A program made the translations under genes and the position numbers. The notes under the pieces were generated by a model. It made no database searches and had not been told where the DNA came from. It was given only the letters and a program-made list of their open reading frames with translations. This document shows, piece by piece, positions 49,301 through 57,334 of a DNA stretch of 64,000 bases. The stretch's first letter is position 1, and each line of letters begins with the position of its first letter. Origin of the DNA: JBAXPV01 sp037132075 (lineage in GTDB: Bacteria > Bacteroidota > Bacteroidia > Bacteroidales > CAIXZF01); assembly GCA_037132075.1 (NCBI GenBank), contig JBAXPV010000004.1, positions 87,378 through 151,377 on the forward strand, written 5' to 3'.

Positions 49301-51614
49301 CGAGCTGATCGCTGGAGGGATTGGAAGGATCGTCGAGTTCTGCGGCATACCATGTGCTTAAACCTGCCGGGTCTTTTCCCCAGGTCCCGCAAACAAGCGA
49401 TTCTGTTGTGGTATTCACTGTAATCTGGGTCACCACATCCGGGTGTTCAAGGTAGAAGGTGGCAGGTCCTTTCAATATTCCGGGAGTCAATGATTGGGTG
49501 ATATAGCCAAAAGCCCGGGTCAGCACTGAATCAATATGGATTTGTTTTCCCTTACATTGGTTGAAATAATTGACATCGGTTGCGAGGACTGCACAACAGT
49601 TAAAGCTTTGCATTCCAGATCCTGTAAGAGTTAGTGGGGTGAAACTAAGCAGGGTATCGCCACTACCGGCCGGCCTTGTTATTGTTATTGATGAAGTATA
49701 AGCGGAAGGTCCGGTCATGACAATGGAAAACGTCTCATTGGTAGAGCCATAATTCCTGACCTTGGCTTTAGGTGTGACAAGAGTTCCGGATAAGATAAAA
49801 TCATCCATGATAATGGTGTCGACACCCACATCGTGCGCTAGTTTTATTTGATAGGATACCTTTAAATAAGGCGTATGTGTCTCATTCCATCCGTCAGCAG
49901 AGCCATTATAACAGGAAGCACAAGTTTCCGGGTCATAAAAACCGATTCCAAACCAGGATGCTAATGAATCAACAGCATTCTGTATGTCACCCAAAACATT
50001 TCCGTTGGTCTGCAGATTACTTGAATGCCATGAGCCTGCGGTGGACCAGCTGTTGACCATTCCCGTATAATCAAATCCATTTTTAATATTGTAATAGAGG
50101 CTGGCAGGCGGTGTTGTTATGGGATCAGCAGTAAGTCTGTGCAAACTAAGACAAGGTGCTCCAGTCTGACTTTGTAGCCACCAGCTCAACCCGACATCAG
50201 TGATTTGTACACCCGAAGGAATTGTTGTCAGTGGAAATTTCGCCCATCCGGCCCGGGCTTCTCCTGACCCATATTTAATCAGGCTGTTTTGTGAAATAAT
50301 GTTGGGTGTTGGACTTGCCGGACCTTCAACGGTACCTGTCCAGTTGGGCAGGTTATTAGGCCAGATGGTATCCGTTGTGGAAGGGAAATTGTTTTTCACC
50401 GTTTTGCATTTACCGTCATTGGGCGGAAATTGATCACCAGCTAACATCGTTGTGACACAGACCTGGTAATTGTTGTAAAGGTGTAGGTCAGCATTCGGGC
50501 TAAATTGCCAGGTCAATTGCTGGCCAGGCAATAATATATTGGGAATCGTGTTGCTTATCGGTGCCGCCCCATTGATTGAATATTTTACAGGGATATTTGA
50601 CACGGAGGTGGTGCCATAATTTTTGATGATGGCTTGTACAATCTCTGAAGTTCCCAGGTTCGTTCCACTAACAGGACTGACGATTGACACCACGCCAACA
50701 TCGATAGGAAACATAACAGAGGGTGCCATTTCATAGCAAAACAGATGATAGGAGGAACTACTCACTGAATAATAATATGCTGTTCCCAGCAAAACCAGAT
50801 TGCCAGGATCAAACAATTTAGAATCTGACAAACCATAAACATATGGATAAGTAGCGGATGGGCTTAAGTCAGTCAATGAGTGGCTTACCCCTGTATAGGC
50901 TTGAGTAAGCGGATTCCATTGCAAGAGTGCATAAGCGGAAGTGCTGCCATACCAAATATGTTTTGTTCCCGGGTTTGAGTATTCATCGGTAGCAGAACCG
51001 TAGCAGCTTGAAACAAGTGTATAAGGTCCGCCAATCAATGTGCCGTCCATTTTTACAGAAAAAGATCTGTAATAATCCCCGCACCAGAAACCACCGTTTC
51101 CGGCATCAAGAGCATGGTCGAAAGTGACCTGGTATCCATAAGAGAATGGAAGTGTGACGCTACTGATCAGGTTTTTATTGATAAGATCCAGTTTGTAAAG
51201 TTTGGCACTTGGATACTCATAGGAGATGGCATAAAAGTAGGTCCCGTCATTACACATATCTCTTAATGAGTAGAAATTAGGACTACTGTATACCGGGACC
51301 CCTGGTATATTAAAACTCTGTAGAAGGACACCCGTATTCGTATATTTCCCAAAAGCAAAATTGGGATCATAGGGGAAGGTGCAATAAAGAAACTGACCGT
51401 CACTTTCAACGCCCCATGTCTGTTTACTGACTGGCAGGTTGAAGAGGACGTTCCACATGCTTTCAGGGGAGGAAGGCAGGCGCTGATTCTCCTGGATACC
51501 TCCTGTTTCCTTTTCAAGCTGATCCGGGGTTATTGTCTGCGAATAAGCTGCAATCCAAGAGTTTAATGAGAGGCTGATGAGGAGCTCCAGGGTGATCTTT
51601 ACTAGGCGTTTCAT
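46383..51614 (-). CDS. Secreted propeller/cohesin-like/dockerin-like protein, 1743 residues, T9SS type A
   Basis: Signal peptide MKRLVKITLELLISLSLNSW to AAYSQ. Same order as its downstream neighbour: propeller-like (45-291; CTFPYDPNFAFGKY), CARDB-like, DNRLRE-like (411-591), CARDB-like, propeller-like (698-945; LYEINRLTGQAVLFANLGY), CARDB-like, pre-peptidase-C-like (1061-1201; DEDWYSFTI), cohesin-like (1208-1338; LCMGVQTVPVYIDSCYNIQQ), CnaB-like, dockerin-like (WGGGNSVDAQQIQMNMVQL; AGDVNGIGSLPNSSDALLI; GDVNGSYVTQPP), cohesin-like and T9SS tail (NVPNPFSVLTEIQFTLP ... GIYFYKI ... KTMIISYIE). No GEVED domain. A patch coding for residues about 145-210 is much closer at the DNA level to the 1967/1965-residue genes than the rest, suggesting past exchange. 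First gene of a likely two-gene transcript. Confidence 0.87.
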   Translation of the reverse strand: MKRLVKITLELLISLSLNSWIAAYSQTITPDQLEKETGGIQENQRLPSSPESMWNVLFNLPVSKQTWGVESDGQFLYCTFPYDPNFAFGKYTNTGVLLQSFNIPGVPVYSSPNFYSLRDMCNDGTYFYAISYEYPSAKLYKLDLINKNLISSVTLPFSYGYQVTFDHALDAGNGGFWCGDYYRSFSVKMDGTLIGGPYTLVSSCYGSATDEYSNPGTKHIWYGSTSAYALLQWNPLTQAYTGVSHSLTDLSPSATYPYVYGLSDSKLFDPGNLVLLGTAYYYSVSSSSYHLFCYEMAPSVMFPIDVGVVSIVSPVSGTNLGTSEIVQAIIKNYGTTSVSNIPVKYSINGAAPISNTIPNILLPGQQLTWQFSPNADLHLYNNYQVCVTTMLAGDQFPPNDGKCKTVKNNFPSTTDTIWPNNLPNWTGTVEGPASPTPNIISQNSLIKYGSGEARAGWAKFPLTTIPSGVQITDVGLSWWLQSQTGAPCLSLHRLTADPITTPPASLYYNIKNGFDYTGMVNSWSTAGSWHSSNLQTNGNVLGDIQNAVDSLASWFGIGFYDPETCASCYNGSADGWNETHTPYLKVSYQIKLAHDVGVDTIIMDDFILSGTLVTPKAKVRNYGSTNETFSIVMTGPSAYTSSITITRPAGSGDTLLSFTPLTLTGSGMQSFNCCAVLATDVNYFNQCKGKQIHIDSVLTRAFGYITQSLTPGILKGPATFYLEHPDVVTQITVNTTTESLVCGTWGKDPAGLSTWYAAELDDPSNPSSDQLVTINTNSGAYTFIGPLGVAIDGMSYDYITGKLYGISSNNVGTGKFATTLYEINRLTGQAVLFANLGYTAGKITNLACNANGMLFFTDVQSDRMYSVDPLNYSKELLGSAGNNFKLNSDMEFDRASGNLFLSAVDSNLNTGAIYRINSANCQNTFINYFPNGIIMSGIAIPYNPILSAVDMGIMTISSPKTGVLTNNEAIIARVRNYGTTSMANFNVSCQLGSGAIQTFPWAGSGFPPLAAGDWIDLPFNNLYNLATPGAGYCMKAWVWNATGDANWINDTVRKCVKNTACTITNLCFPGSQPEVELCGNNINGGCNSIPIAYVPLNPGDAWCGSVWKIDTLMDEDWYSFTIATSKTVHLKIRSAFDLDLNLVSLPCNSNAPFMSKTFVKCTEDSLVYPLLPPGTYAFRIAPNTNESDLVCGFSNNYALKFVLIPPQPTVITTLGSLNGLCMGVQTVPVYIDSCYNIQQMHLSIDVPPGVTLMGFNNLNPALNPAYFSITQNATQILITWFSMIAATPGSGLLVNLFLDLPAGTSNLSWSAAPDTSYYANGIIGTIPSVWVNGSTNLLNCNNLSGSIYYAHKNSVGTSAPKLMGNYPSWCGVIAQLWQGTSLIDTACAGYNGNYTFSNVPNGNYTLKAKINEVWGGGNSVDAQQIQMNMVQLGGFTLNGIWLAAGDVNGIGSLPNSSDALLIMRRFVGIIPSFLPPSVFPGKPDWFTQSFNISVNGTSNQTQDIHVLCTGDVNGSYVTQPPPKNLINFNTNRVIVATNGVVEVPVYTTQSVELGSISLVFNYPINLEILDISIKESPENLVFLAKAGQCRLAWYGINPFILRAGDVLLTMKVKVQDLEFPAIFSNTDETVFSDGMANLFEDVHLEIPKIIPADNGTGIFLDNVPNPFSVLTEIQFTLPQAGYITIKVYNTLGEEIRTLFQGNESSGSHELRFDRSNLSNGIYFYKIQTPFGSKVKTMIISYIE

Positions 51615-51716
51615 TGAAAATGAATTAGGGAAGTGATCTCCGATATAGCCTTGAAAGATACGAAAGATTTAAATGTTTTGTGAAATAAAAAACAAATAAC
51701 ATTTACCCCATCCGTC

Positions 51717-51811
51717 CCGCCTACGGCGGTCCACCTTCCCCATCAGGGGAAGAATGATGCGCCGATTATCGTGTGAATGGTTGATCTGGCTTAGACTCCC
51801 CGAATGGGGAG
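51717..51811. repeat. Cluster of three short GC-rich hairpins (REP-like)
   Basis: CCGCC/GGCGG (51717-51729), CTTCCCC/GGGGAAG (51735-51752) and CTCCCC/GGGGAG (51796-51811) in a non-coding stretch downstream of the regulator gene. The layout resembles dispersed repetitive extragenic palindromes; it could also act as a transcription end. Confidence 0.5.
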
Positions 51812-51838
51812 ATGTTGTGCGAAGTGAGACAGAGGGAC

Positions 51839-53002
51839 TTACGGATTCAGCGGTTGCGCAAACCTCCTGATATGTTCTGCATCTACTGTTTCATCGCACA
51901 GGATCGCCAGTCGTTCTACTACGTTTCGTAATTCCCTGACATTGCCGGTCCAGCGTACATTTTTTAATTCTTCCAGGGCTTCATCGGTGATCTCAGGCAT
52001 CGGACGACCTTGGTTTTCACAGACTTCGGTCATAAAATGCCTCGTCAGAATAGGGATGTCGTCTTGTCGTTCGTGAAGCGGTGGCACATGGATCAGGATT
52101 ACACTCAGCCTGTGATAAAGATCTTCCCTGAAGTTTTTCTTTTCAATTTCTTCCCGAAGATTTTTATTGGTAGCAGCGATTACCCTGACATTCACCAGGA
52201 TATCTTTTTCTCCACCGACGCGAGTAATTTTATTTTCCTGTAAAGCCCTGAGGACTTTGGCCTGGGCTGCAAGGCTCATGTCGCCGATTTCATCAAGGAA
52301 TAGGGTGCCGCCATCGGCAAGCTCGAAGTCACCTTTTCTTTGTTTGATCGCGGAAGTAAAACTGCCCTTCTCATGGCCAAAGAGATTGCTCTCGATGAGT
52401 TCTGAAGGAATTGCGGCACAGTTTACCTCGATAAATGCTTGTGTTGACCTGGCGCTGAACTCATGGATCCAACGAGCGACCAGCTCTTTTCCGGTACCAT
52501 TCTCCCCGGTGATCAGCACCCGGGCATCTGTTGGAGCTACACGCTCGATCAAGGTTTTAATCTGGGCTATGGCAGGACTTTCCCCGATCATGTCGTAAGT
52601 CTTGCTGACTTTACGCTTAAGCGCTTTGGTCTCATAGACAAGCAAGGACTTATCCAGTGCATTCCGAAGCGTAATCAGGATGCGATTTAAATCTAAGGGT
52701 TTGGCGATATAGTCAAAAGCACCCTTTTTAATGGCTTCAACAGCAGTTTCTATTGTCCCATGACCTGAAATCATGATCACTGGTGCATCGCTCATAGGAA
52801 GGATCTTATCCAACACTTCGATTCCATCCATCCTGGGCATCTTGATGTCGCAAAGAACCACGTCGAAACTCCCTGTTTTCATCAGTTCCAACCCATCAGC
52901 CCCGTTCTCAGCTTCTTCAACTTCGTACTTTTCATACTCCAGGATTTCCCGTAGCACGGCCCGAATCGGTCTTTCATCATCAATGATTAGTATCTTAGCC
53001 AT
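51839..53002 (-). CDS. NtrC-type sigma-54 response regulator without a recognisable DNA-binding domain
   Basis: 387 residues. Receiver domain 1-120 with phosphoacceptor Asp52 (VVLCDIKMPRMDG), the acidic pair DD at 8-9 and Lys101 (YIAKP). AAA+ sigma-54 activator domain about 137-370: Walker A GENGTGKE (166-173), Walker B TLFLDE (233-238), arginine-rich GNVRELRNVVERL. The sigma-54 contact loop reads GSFTSA (213-218) instead of GAFTGA, keeping the essential Phe-Thr. The protein ends soon after the AAA+ lid, so the usual C-terminal Fis-type helix-turn-helix is missing; full-length relatives have about 450 residues. No histidine kinase lies beside it. It could act from solution on sigma-54 holoenzyme, as FlgR-type regulators do, or depend on a partner. 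Its targets are not visible in the window. Confidence 0.92.
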   Translation of the reverse strand: MAKILIIDDERPIRAVLREILEYEKYEVEEAENGADGLELMKTGSFDVVLCDIKMPRMDGIEVLDKILPMSDAPVIMISGHGTIETAVEAIKKGAFDYIAKPLDLNRILITLRNALDKSLLVYETKALKRKVSKTYDMIGESPAIAQIKTLIERVAPTDARVLITGENGTGKELVARWIHEFSARSTQAFIEVNCAAIPSELIESNLFGHEKGSFTSAIKQRKGDFELADGGTLFLDEIGDMSLAAQAKVLRALQENKITRVGGEKDILVNVRVIAATNKNLREEIEKKNFREDLYHRLSVILIHVPPLHERQDDIPILTRHFMTEVCENQGRPMPEITDEALEELKNVRWTGNVRELRNVVERLAILCDETVDAEHIRRFAQPLNP

Positions 53003-53090
53003 GCGCTTATTTCGTTGGTTTGTGTTTTAATAGTTAGCAGTTAATAGTTAGTTGTTAGGTTGAGATCAGCGCCATCGCGCCATCACCCCA

Positions 53091-54431
53091 TCACCCCCTA
53101 TACGTCACCCACTTCCACAACTCCCGATAATCCACCTTCTTCCCATACATCAAAATTCCGGTTCGGTAGATCTTTGCGGCGAGCCAGGTAGTGCCCAGGA
53201 AACCCAGGATCAGCATGCCCATGGAAAGGATGATTTCTGTAAGGGGTACCCCAAAAGGAAGCCGGATCATCATGATAATTGGGCTGGTAAAAGGGATAAT
53301 CGACAGCCAGAAAGCAGCGGGACCATCCGGATTGTTGATAACATATTGAGCAGAGACAAAAGAAAGAATGAGTGGTATTGTAATCGGTAACATAAATTGC
53401 TGGGTGTCGGCTTCATTGTCGACAGCAGCGCCAATAGCGGCAAAAAGTGCTGCATATAAAAGATAACCACCCAGAAAATAAAAGAGGAATCCACCCAGCA
53501 TCAGTGCATAATTCACAGAACCCAGCGCATAAAATACCTCGCCAACGTCATTAGATTTGGCTTCCTGGTCCATAGCAGCATCAAGCGTGCCGGAGTTGGC
53601 TGATTGCGCAACTTTTCCCATGAGCATTTCTTTCGTCTGACTCTGTTTTATTTCCTTCGAATAAGTGAGCTGAAAACCAGCAACAATAGCAAAAGTAAGC
53701 AAGACCCAGAGTACAAATTGCGTCAGTCCTACCATGGCAACACCCACAATTTTACCCATCATCAGCTGGAAAGGTCTGACTGAGGAGACAATGACTTCAA
53801 CGATGCGGTTGGTCTTTTCCTCAATGACGCCCCTCATGACCTGAGATCCAAATAAAAAGATAAAGAAATAAATCAGAAAAGCGCCAAACATGCCCAATAC
53901 CATACTGACTTCGGTATAGCTTTTTTCCTCTTTCCCGCCTTCACCCATTTTGATCGTGATGAGGTTTATATTGGATTTTATACTCTCAAGTACACTCTTG
54001 TCGATACCCGAAGCCTGAAGCTTCAGGTTCTCGACTTCCTTTTTCATGCCCTCCTGGATGTAATTCTGTATGTTGATACCTACTTGGTTTTCAGAATATA
54101 ACAGCGCTTCGGAAGGCACTGTCGTTGAGGGTTTCGCGACATAAAGCAAGGCGTAATATCCAGAATCCTTGAATTTTGCTTTTTCACTGTCCAGAGCTCC
54201 ATATACATAGGTGAACTGAAGATGTTCCGTATTCTGGAATTTGTTGTAAAACAGCCCTGTCTCATCAAGAACGGCAATTTTATGAGTCTTGTCCTGGATT
54301 TGGGAAATGAAAACCGGTACGATCATGATACCTGCCATCAGCAGGGGACCTAAGATCGTCATGACGATAAAGGAACGTTTCCTTACTCGTGTAAGATATT
54401 CACGTTGAATAATCAGTAAAATCTTGTTCAT
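53091..54431 (-). CDS. ABC-2 type exporter permease (NatB-like)
   Basis: 446 residues from the ATG at 54431 (MNKILLIIQREYLTRVRKRS), the start that follows the ATPase gene by 10 bases; a longer reading frame overlaps the ATPase and lacks support. One membrane segment near the N-terminus (FIVMTILGPLLMAGIMIVPV) is followed by an extracytoplasmic domain of about 130 residues, then about six membrane segments. The motif GVIEEKTNRIVEVIVSSVRP is typical of NatB/YhaP-type ABC-2 permeases. With the neighbouring ATPase it should form an exporter; NatAB relatives move Na+ or drugs, but the substrate here cannot be told from sequence. Confidence 0.88.
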   Translation of the reverse strand: MNKILLIIQREYLTRVRKRSFIVMTILGPLLMAGIMIVPVFISQIQDKTHKIAVLDETGLFYNKFQNTEHLQFTYVYGALDSEKAKFKDSGYYALLYVAKPSTTVPSEALLYSENQVGINIQNYIQEGMKKEVENLKLQASGIDKSVLESIKSNINLITIKMGEGGKEEKSYTEVSMVLGMFGAFLIYFFIFLFGSQVMRGVIEEKTNRIVEVIVSSVRPFQLMMGKIVGVAMVGLTQFVLWVLLTFAIVAGFQLTYSKEIKQSQTKEMLMGKVAQSANSGTLDAAMDQEAKSNDVGEVFYALGSVNYALMLGGFLFYFLGGYLLYAALFAAIGAAVDNEADTQQFMLPITIPLILSFVSAQYVINNPDGPAAFWLSIIPFTSPIIMMIRLPFGVPLTEIILSMGMLILGFLGTTWLAAKIYRTGILMYGKKVDYRELWKWVTYRG

Positions 54432-54441
54432 GGCTTTGTTT

Positions 54442-55377
54442 TTAGAAAGCGCTGTTGGCTTCGTTTTCAGTGACTTTCTGGATAAAAATGTCATTCATCG
54501 TTGGAATAATTTCTTTCAAAGAATGGATGCTGGCATGAGGAATAACCACTTTAAGCAGGTCATTCGGAGAATGGCCATTGTTGAGTTTTACCCTTATTTT
54601 TTCGAAATTTCCACTTTTCCCCTGTGAAATGACCTCCATGCCACTGGAAAGAATACTGGCAACAGAACTGCCGTCATGCTCATATTCCAGCTCATAAGTG
54701 TTTGTCTTATAGGTATTTTTTATTTCAGTGACTTTGCCTTCCAGGATTTTATTCGACTTGTCAATCAGTGCGATGTTATCACAAAGTTCCTCTACAGAAG
54801 CCATGCTATGGGTAGAGAAAAGTATGGTAGCCCCCTGATTGCGAAGATTAAGTATTTCTTCTTTGATAATATTCACGTTGATTGGGTCGAAGCCGCTGAA
54901 GGGTTCGTCAAATATGAGGAGAGAAGGCTCATGCAATATGGTGATAATGAATTGAACTTTTTGCTGCATTCCTTTTGAGAGCTCCTCAACCTTGCGGTTC
55001 CACCAGGCTTCGATCTCGAATTTCTCAAACCAGTATTTAAGCTTTTTCAAGGCATCGTGTTTGCTAAGCCCTTTAAGTCTCACAAGGTAGATTGCCTGTT
55101 CGCCGACTTTCATCTTTTTGTACAATCCTCTTTCTTCAGGAAGATAACCGATGGTATGGATGTGGTGCGGTTGAAGCCGTTCATTGTTAAGAAAAATCTC
55201 ACCTTCATCAGGACCTGTGATCTGGTTGATGATACGGATCAAAGTCGTTTTTCCTGCGCCGTTCGGGCCCAGCAAACCATAGATGCTTTTCTCGGGGACA
55301 CTGATAGATACTTTGTTCAGCGCAGTTTGCGCTGCATATCTTTTGGTGACTCCCGAAATCTCAAGAAAATTATTCAT
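54442..55377 (-). CDS. ABC transporter ATP-binding protein (NatA-like)
   Basis: 311 residues. Walker A GPNGAGKTT (about 36-44), Q-loop region, signature LSKGMQQK, Walker B LLIFDEPFSGFDP, and H-loop STHSMASVEELC. The C-terminal 90 residues form the extension found in NatA/YhaQ-type ATPases (DUF4162-like). It powers the permease encoded 10 bases downstream. dnaJ lies 118 bases upstream on the same strand. Confidence 0.93.
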   Translation of the reverse strand: MNNFLEISGVTKRYAAQTALNKVSISVPEKSIYGLLGPNGAGKTTLIRIINQITGPDEGEIFLNNERLQPHHIHTIGYLPEERGLYKKMKVGEQAIYLVRLKGLSKHDALKKLKYWFEKFEIEAWWNRKVEELSKGMQQKVQFIITILHEPSLLIFDEPFSGFDPINVNIIKEEILNLRNQGATILFSTHSMASVEELCDNIALIDKSNKILEGKVTEIKNTYKTNTYELEYEHDGSSVASILSSGMEVISQGKSGNFEKIRVKLNNGHSPNDLLKVVIPHASIHSLKEIIPTMNDIFIQKVTENEANSAF

Positions 55378-55495
55378 GGATGATTTCGTTAAAATGCATA
55401 ATTATAAAAACTTGGCCATTTTGCACAGCAAAGAAGCTTAGTTTCACTTATACACAGCTTTTTGCCGAAGTATTTATTGCAAAGATGCGGAATAA

Positions 55496-56647
55496 TTATT
55501 GGAAATACTCACGCATCTTTTTAAAGAAACCTCTTTCAGTTGAATCGGGTTTTGGAACAAAATGGGGGGATTGGCTCATGGTTTCTAACATGGCTCTTTC
55601 TTCTTTACTAAGCTCTTTAGGAATCCAGACATTGATATTTACCAATAAATCGCCACGACCATGACTGCTGACATTGGGAAGTCCTTTCCCTTTGAGTCGA
55701 AGCACTTTTCCGGGTTGAGTGCCGGGCGTTATTTTAACTTTTGCTTTTCCCTCCAGGGTAGGAATGTCAACAGAAGTTCCCAGGCTTGCTTCCGGGAAAC
55801 TAATATATTGTTCGAAAAGGAGGTTGTTTCCATCCCGTTCCAGTTCTGGATGTTCCAGCTCTTCAATCTGGATGATCAGGTCACCTGGATAGCCACTCCG
55901 GGCTGCCGCATTGCCTTTGCCTGTCATGGCGAACTGCATGCCTTCACTCACCCCGGCAGGGATATTGATACTGATAACTTCTTCCCCCTTTATTATCCCG
56001 TTGCCAAAACAGCTATTGCATTTCTCAATAATGATCTTACCCTCACCGCTACATGTTGGGCAAGTGGTGGTGGTGGCCATCTGGCCCAAAATCGTATTGG
56101 TCACACGGCTAACTGTACCACGACCATGGCATGACTGGCATGTGTGGAAACCGGAACCGTTTTTTGCACCGCTGCCATTACATGAATTGCAGGGAACGTA
56201 TTTGTTGAGTTTGATTTTTTTTTCGACACCGGTAGAGACTTCTTCGAGGGTCATTTTGACTTTAACCCTGAGGTTACTTCCTTTAGTCACATGACGACCG
56301 CCACGCTGTGATTGGCCAAAACCGCTGAATCCACCGCCAAAAGCATTGCCAAAGATGTCACCGAATTGTGAGAATATGTCATCCATCGACATCCCACCTC
56401 CAAAGCCCTGTGCGGCATTATTCCCCATGCCGGCATGTCCAAACTGATCATAGCGTTGACGTTTCTCAGCGTTGCTCAGAACTTCATAAGCTTCAGCACC
56501 TTCCTTGAAATGATCTTCAGCTTCTTTGTTATTGGGGTTTTTATCCGGATGAAATTTCAAAGCAAGTTGACGGTAGGCCTTCTTGATCTCGGCTTCATTT
56601 GCGCTCTTTGAAACGCCCAGTATCTCGTAATAGTCTCTTTTTTTCAC
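55496..56647 (-). CDS. dnaJ: Chaperone DnaJ (Hsp40)
   Basis: 383 residues, full length, starting at GTG (56647), 10 bases after grpE. J-domain 1-70 with the HPD motif (KFHPDKNPNN), G/F-rich linker (about 75-130), zinc-binding domain with four CxxCxGxG-type motifs (CNSCNGSG, CQSCHGRG, CPTCSGEG, CNSCFGNG), then the substrate-binding C-terminal domains. It delivers unfolded proteins to DnaK and stimulates its ATPase. DnaK itself is not in the window. Pairing with grpE is the common arrangement in Bacteroidota. Confidence 0.97.
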   Translation of the reverse strand: MKKRDYYEILGVSKSANEAEIKKAYRQLALKFHPDKNPNNKEAEDHFKEGAEAYEVLSNAEKRQRYDQFGHAGMGNNAAQGFGGGMSMDDIFSQFGDIFGNAFGGGFSGFGQSQRGGRHVTKGSNLRVKVKMTLEEVSTGVEKKIKLNKYVPCNSCNGSGAKNGSGFHTCQSCHGRGTVSRVTNTILGQMATTTTCPTCSGEGKIIIEKCNSCFGNGIIKGEEVISINIPAGVSEGMQFAMTGKGNAAARSGYPGDLIIQIEELEHPELERDGNNLLFEQYISFPEASLGTSVDIPTLEGKAKVKITPGTQPGKVLRLKGKGLPNVSSHGRGDLLVNINVWIPKELSKEERAMLETMSQSPHFVPKPDSTERGFFKKMREYFQ

Positions 56648-56657
56648 GGCTTAATTC

Positions 56658-57230
56658 TTAAATACCCACAATTACTTTGGCAAAACGGATCACTTTCCCG
56701 TTTAAAGTATATCCCTTTTCAATCTGGTCCACGACTTTCCCTCTTAAATCTTCTGAAGAAGCTGGAATATTCGTGATAGCTTCATGAAAATCTGTGTCAA
56801 AGTCATGGTTCATGGCATCCATTGCCTTAAGGCCTTTCGATTCCAGGGTTGAGCTTAATTTGTTGTAAATCAGCATCATTCCTTCCTGCATGTGATCCGG
56901 GACATCACTTTCTGTTGTGTGTTTCAGTGCACGTTCAAAATCATCAATGACAGGAAGCAGTGACACAATCAATGAAGCCGATGCAACATCAGAGATCTCC
57001 ATCTTTTCCTTTGCCGTACGTTTTCGGAAATTGTCGAAATCGGCATAAAGCCTCAGAAGCTTATCATTCGCATCAAGGTAACGTGCGTGCCAGTCTTCCT
57101 CTATTTCTTTTTTGGCTTTATTCTTATTCGATTTAAAAGCGTTTTTCAACTTGCTTTCTTCTTTTATTGGCTCAAGGCTTATATTCTCTAGTTCAGGCTT
57201 ATTTTCCATCAGTAATTCGAATAATGACAT
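56658..57230 (-). CDS. grpE: Nucleotide exchange factor GrpE
   Basis: 190 residues. The N-terminus is acidic and lysine-rich; a long helix follows (LLRLYADFDNFRKRTAKEK), and the C-terminal beta domain carries the GrpE signature ending in VDQIEKGYTLNGKVIRFAKV. GrpE releases ADP from DnaK. dnaJ follows immediately, so the two are surely co-transcribed. No CIRCE-like repeat or exact TAnnTTTG box was seen in the 104-base gap upstream, so the heat-shock control is not evident. Confidence 0.97.
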   Translation of the reverse strand: MSLFELLMENKPELENISLEPIKEESKLKNAFKSNKNKAKKEIEEDWHARYLDANDKLLRLYADFDNFRKRTAKEKMEISDVASASLIVSLLPVIDDFERALKHTTESDVPDHMQEGMMLIYNKLSSTLESKGLKAMDAMNHDFDTDFHEAITNIPASSEDLRGKVVDQIEKGYTLNGKVIRFAKVIVGI

Positions 57231-57334
57231 TATTATATAAAAACCGTCCCATCAAGAAGTTTGCCACTTTCCTGACGGGACAATTTGTCAGCCTTACGGC
57301 ATGATATGATAAAATTGATTAAGGCTTACCAGAC

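Noticed and set aside
6854..51614. A classical cellulosome locus
   Set aside because: No glycoside hydrolase, carbohydrate esterase or peptidase carrying a dockerin-like module was found in the window.
55480..55487. Possible promoter box for the ABC exporter (CATCTTTG on the minus strand)
   Set aside because: One mismatch to the consensus and no spaced -33 element; too weak to list.
57240..57300. Weak inverted pair (GTCCC/GGGAC) between the thioredoxin and grpE genes
   Set aside because: The stem is only five base pairs with a long loop and no T-run, so it is not called as a terminator or CIRCE element.
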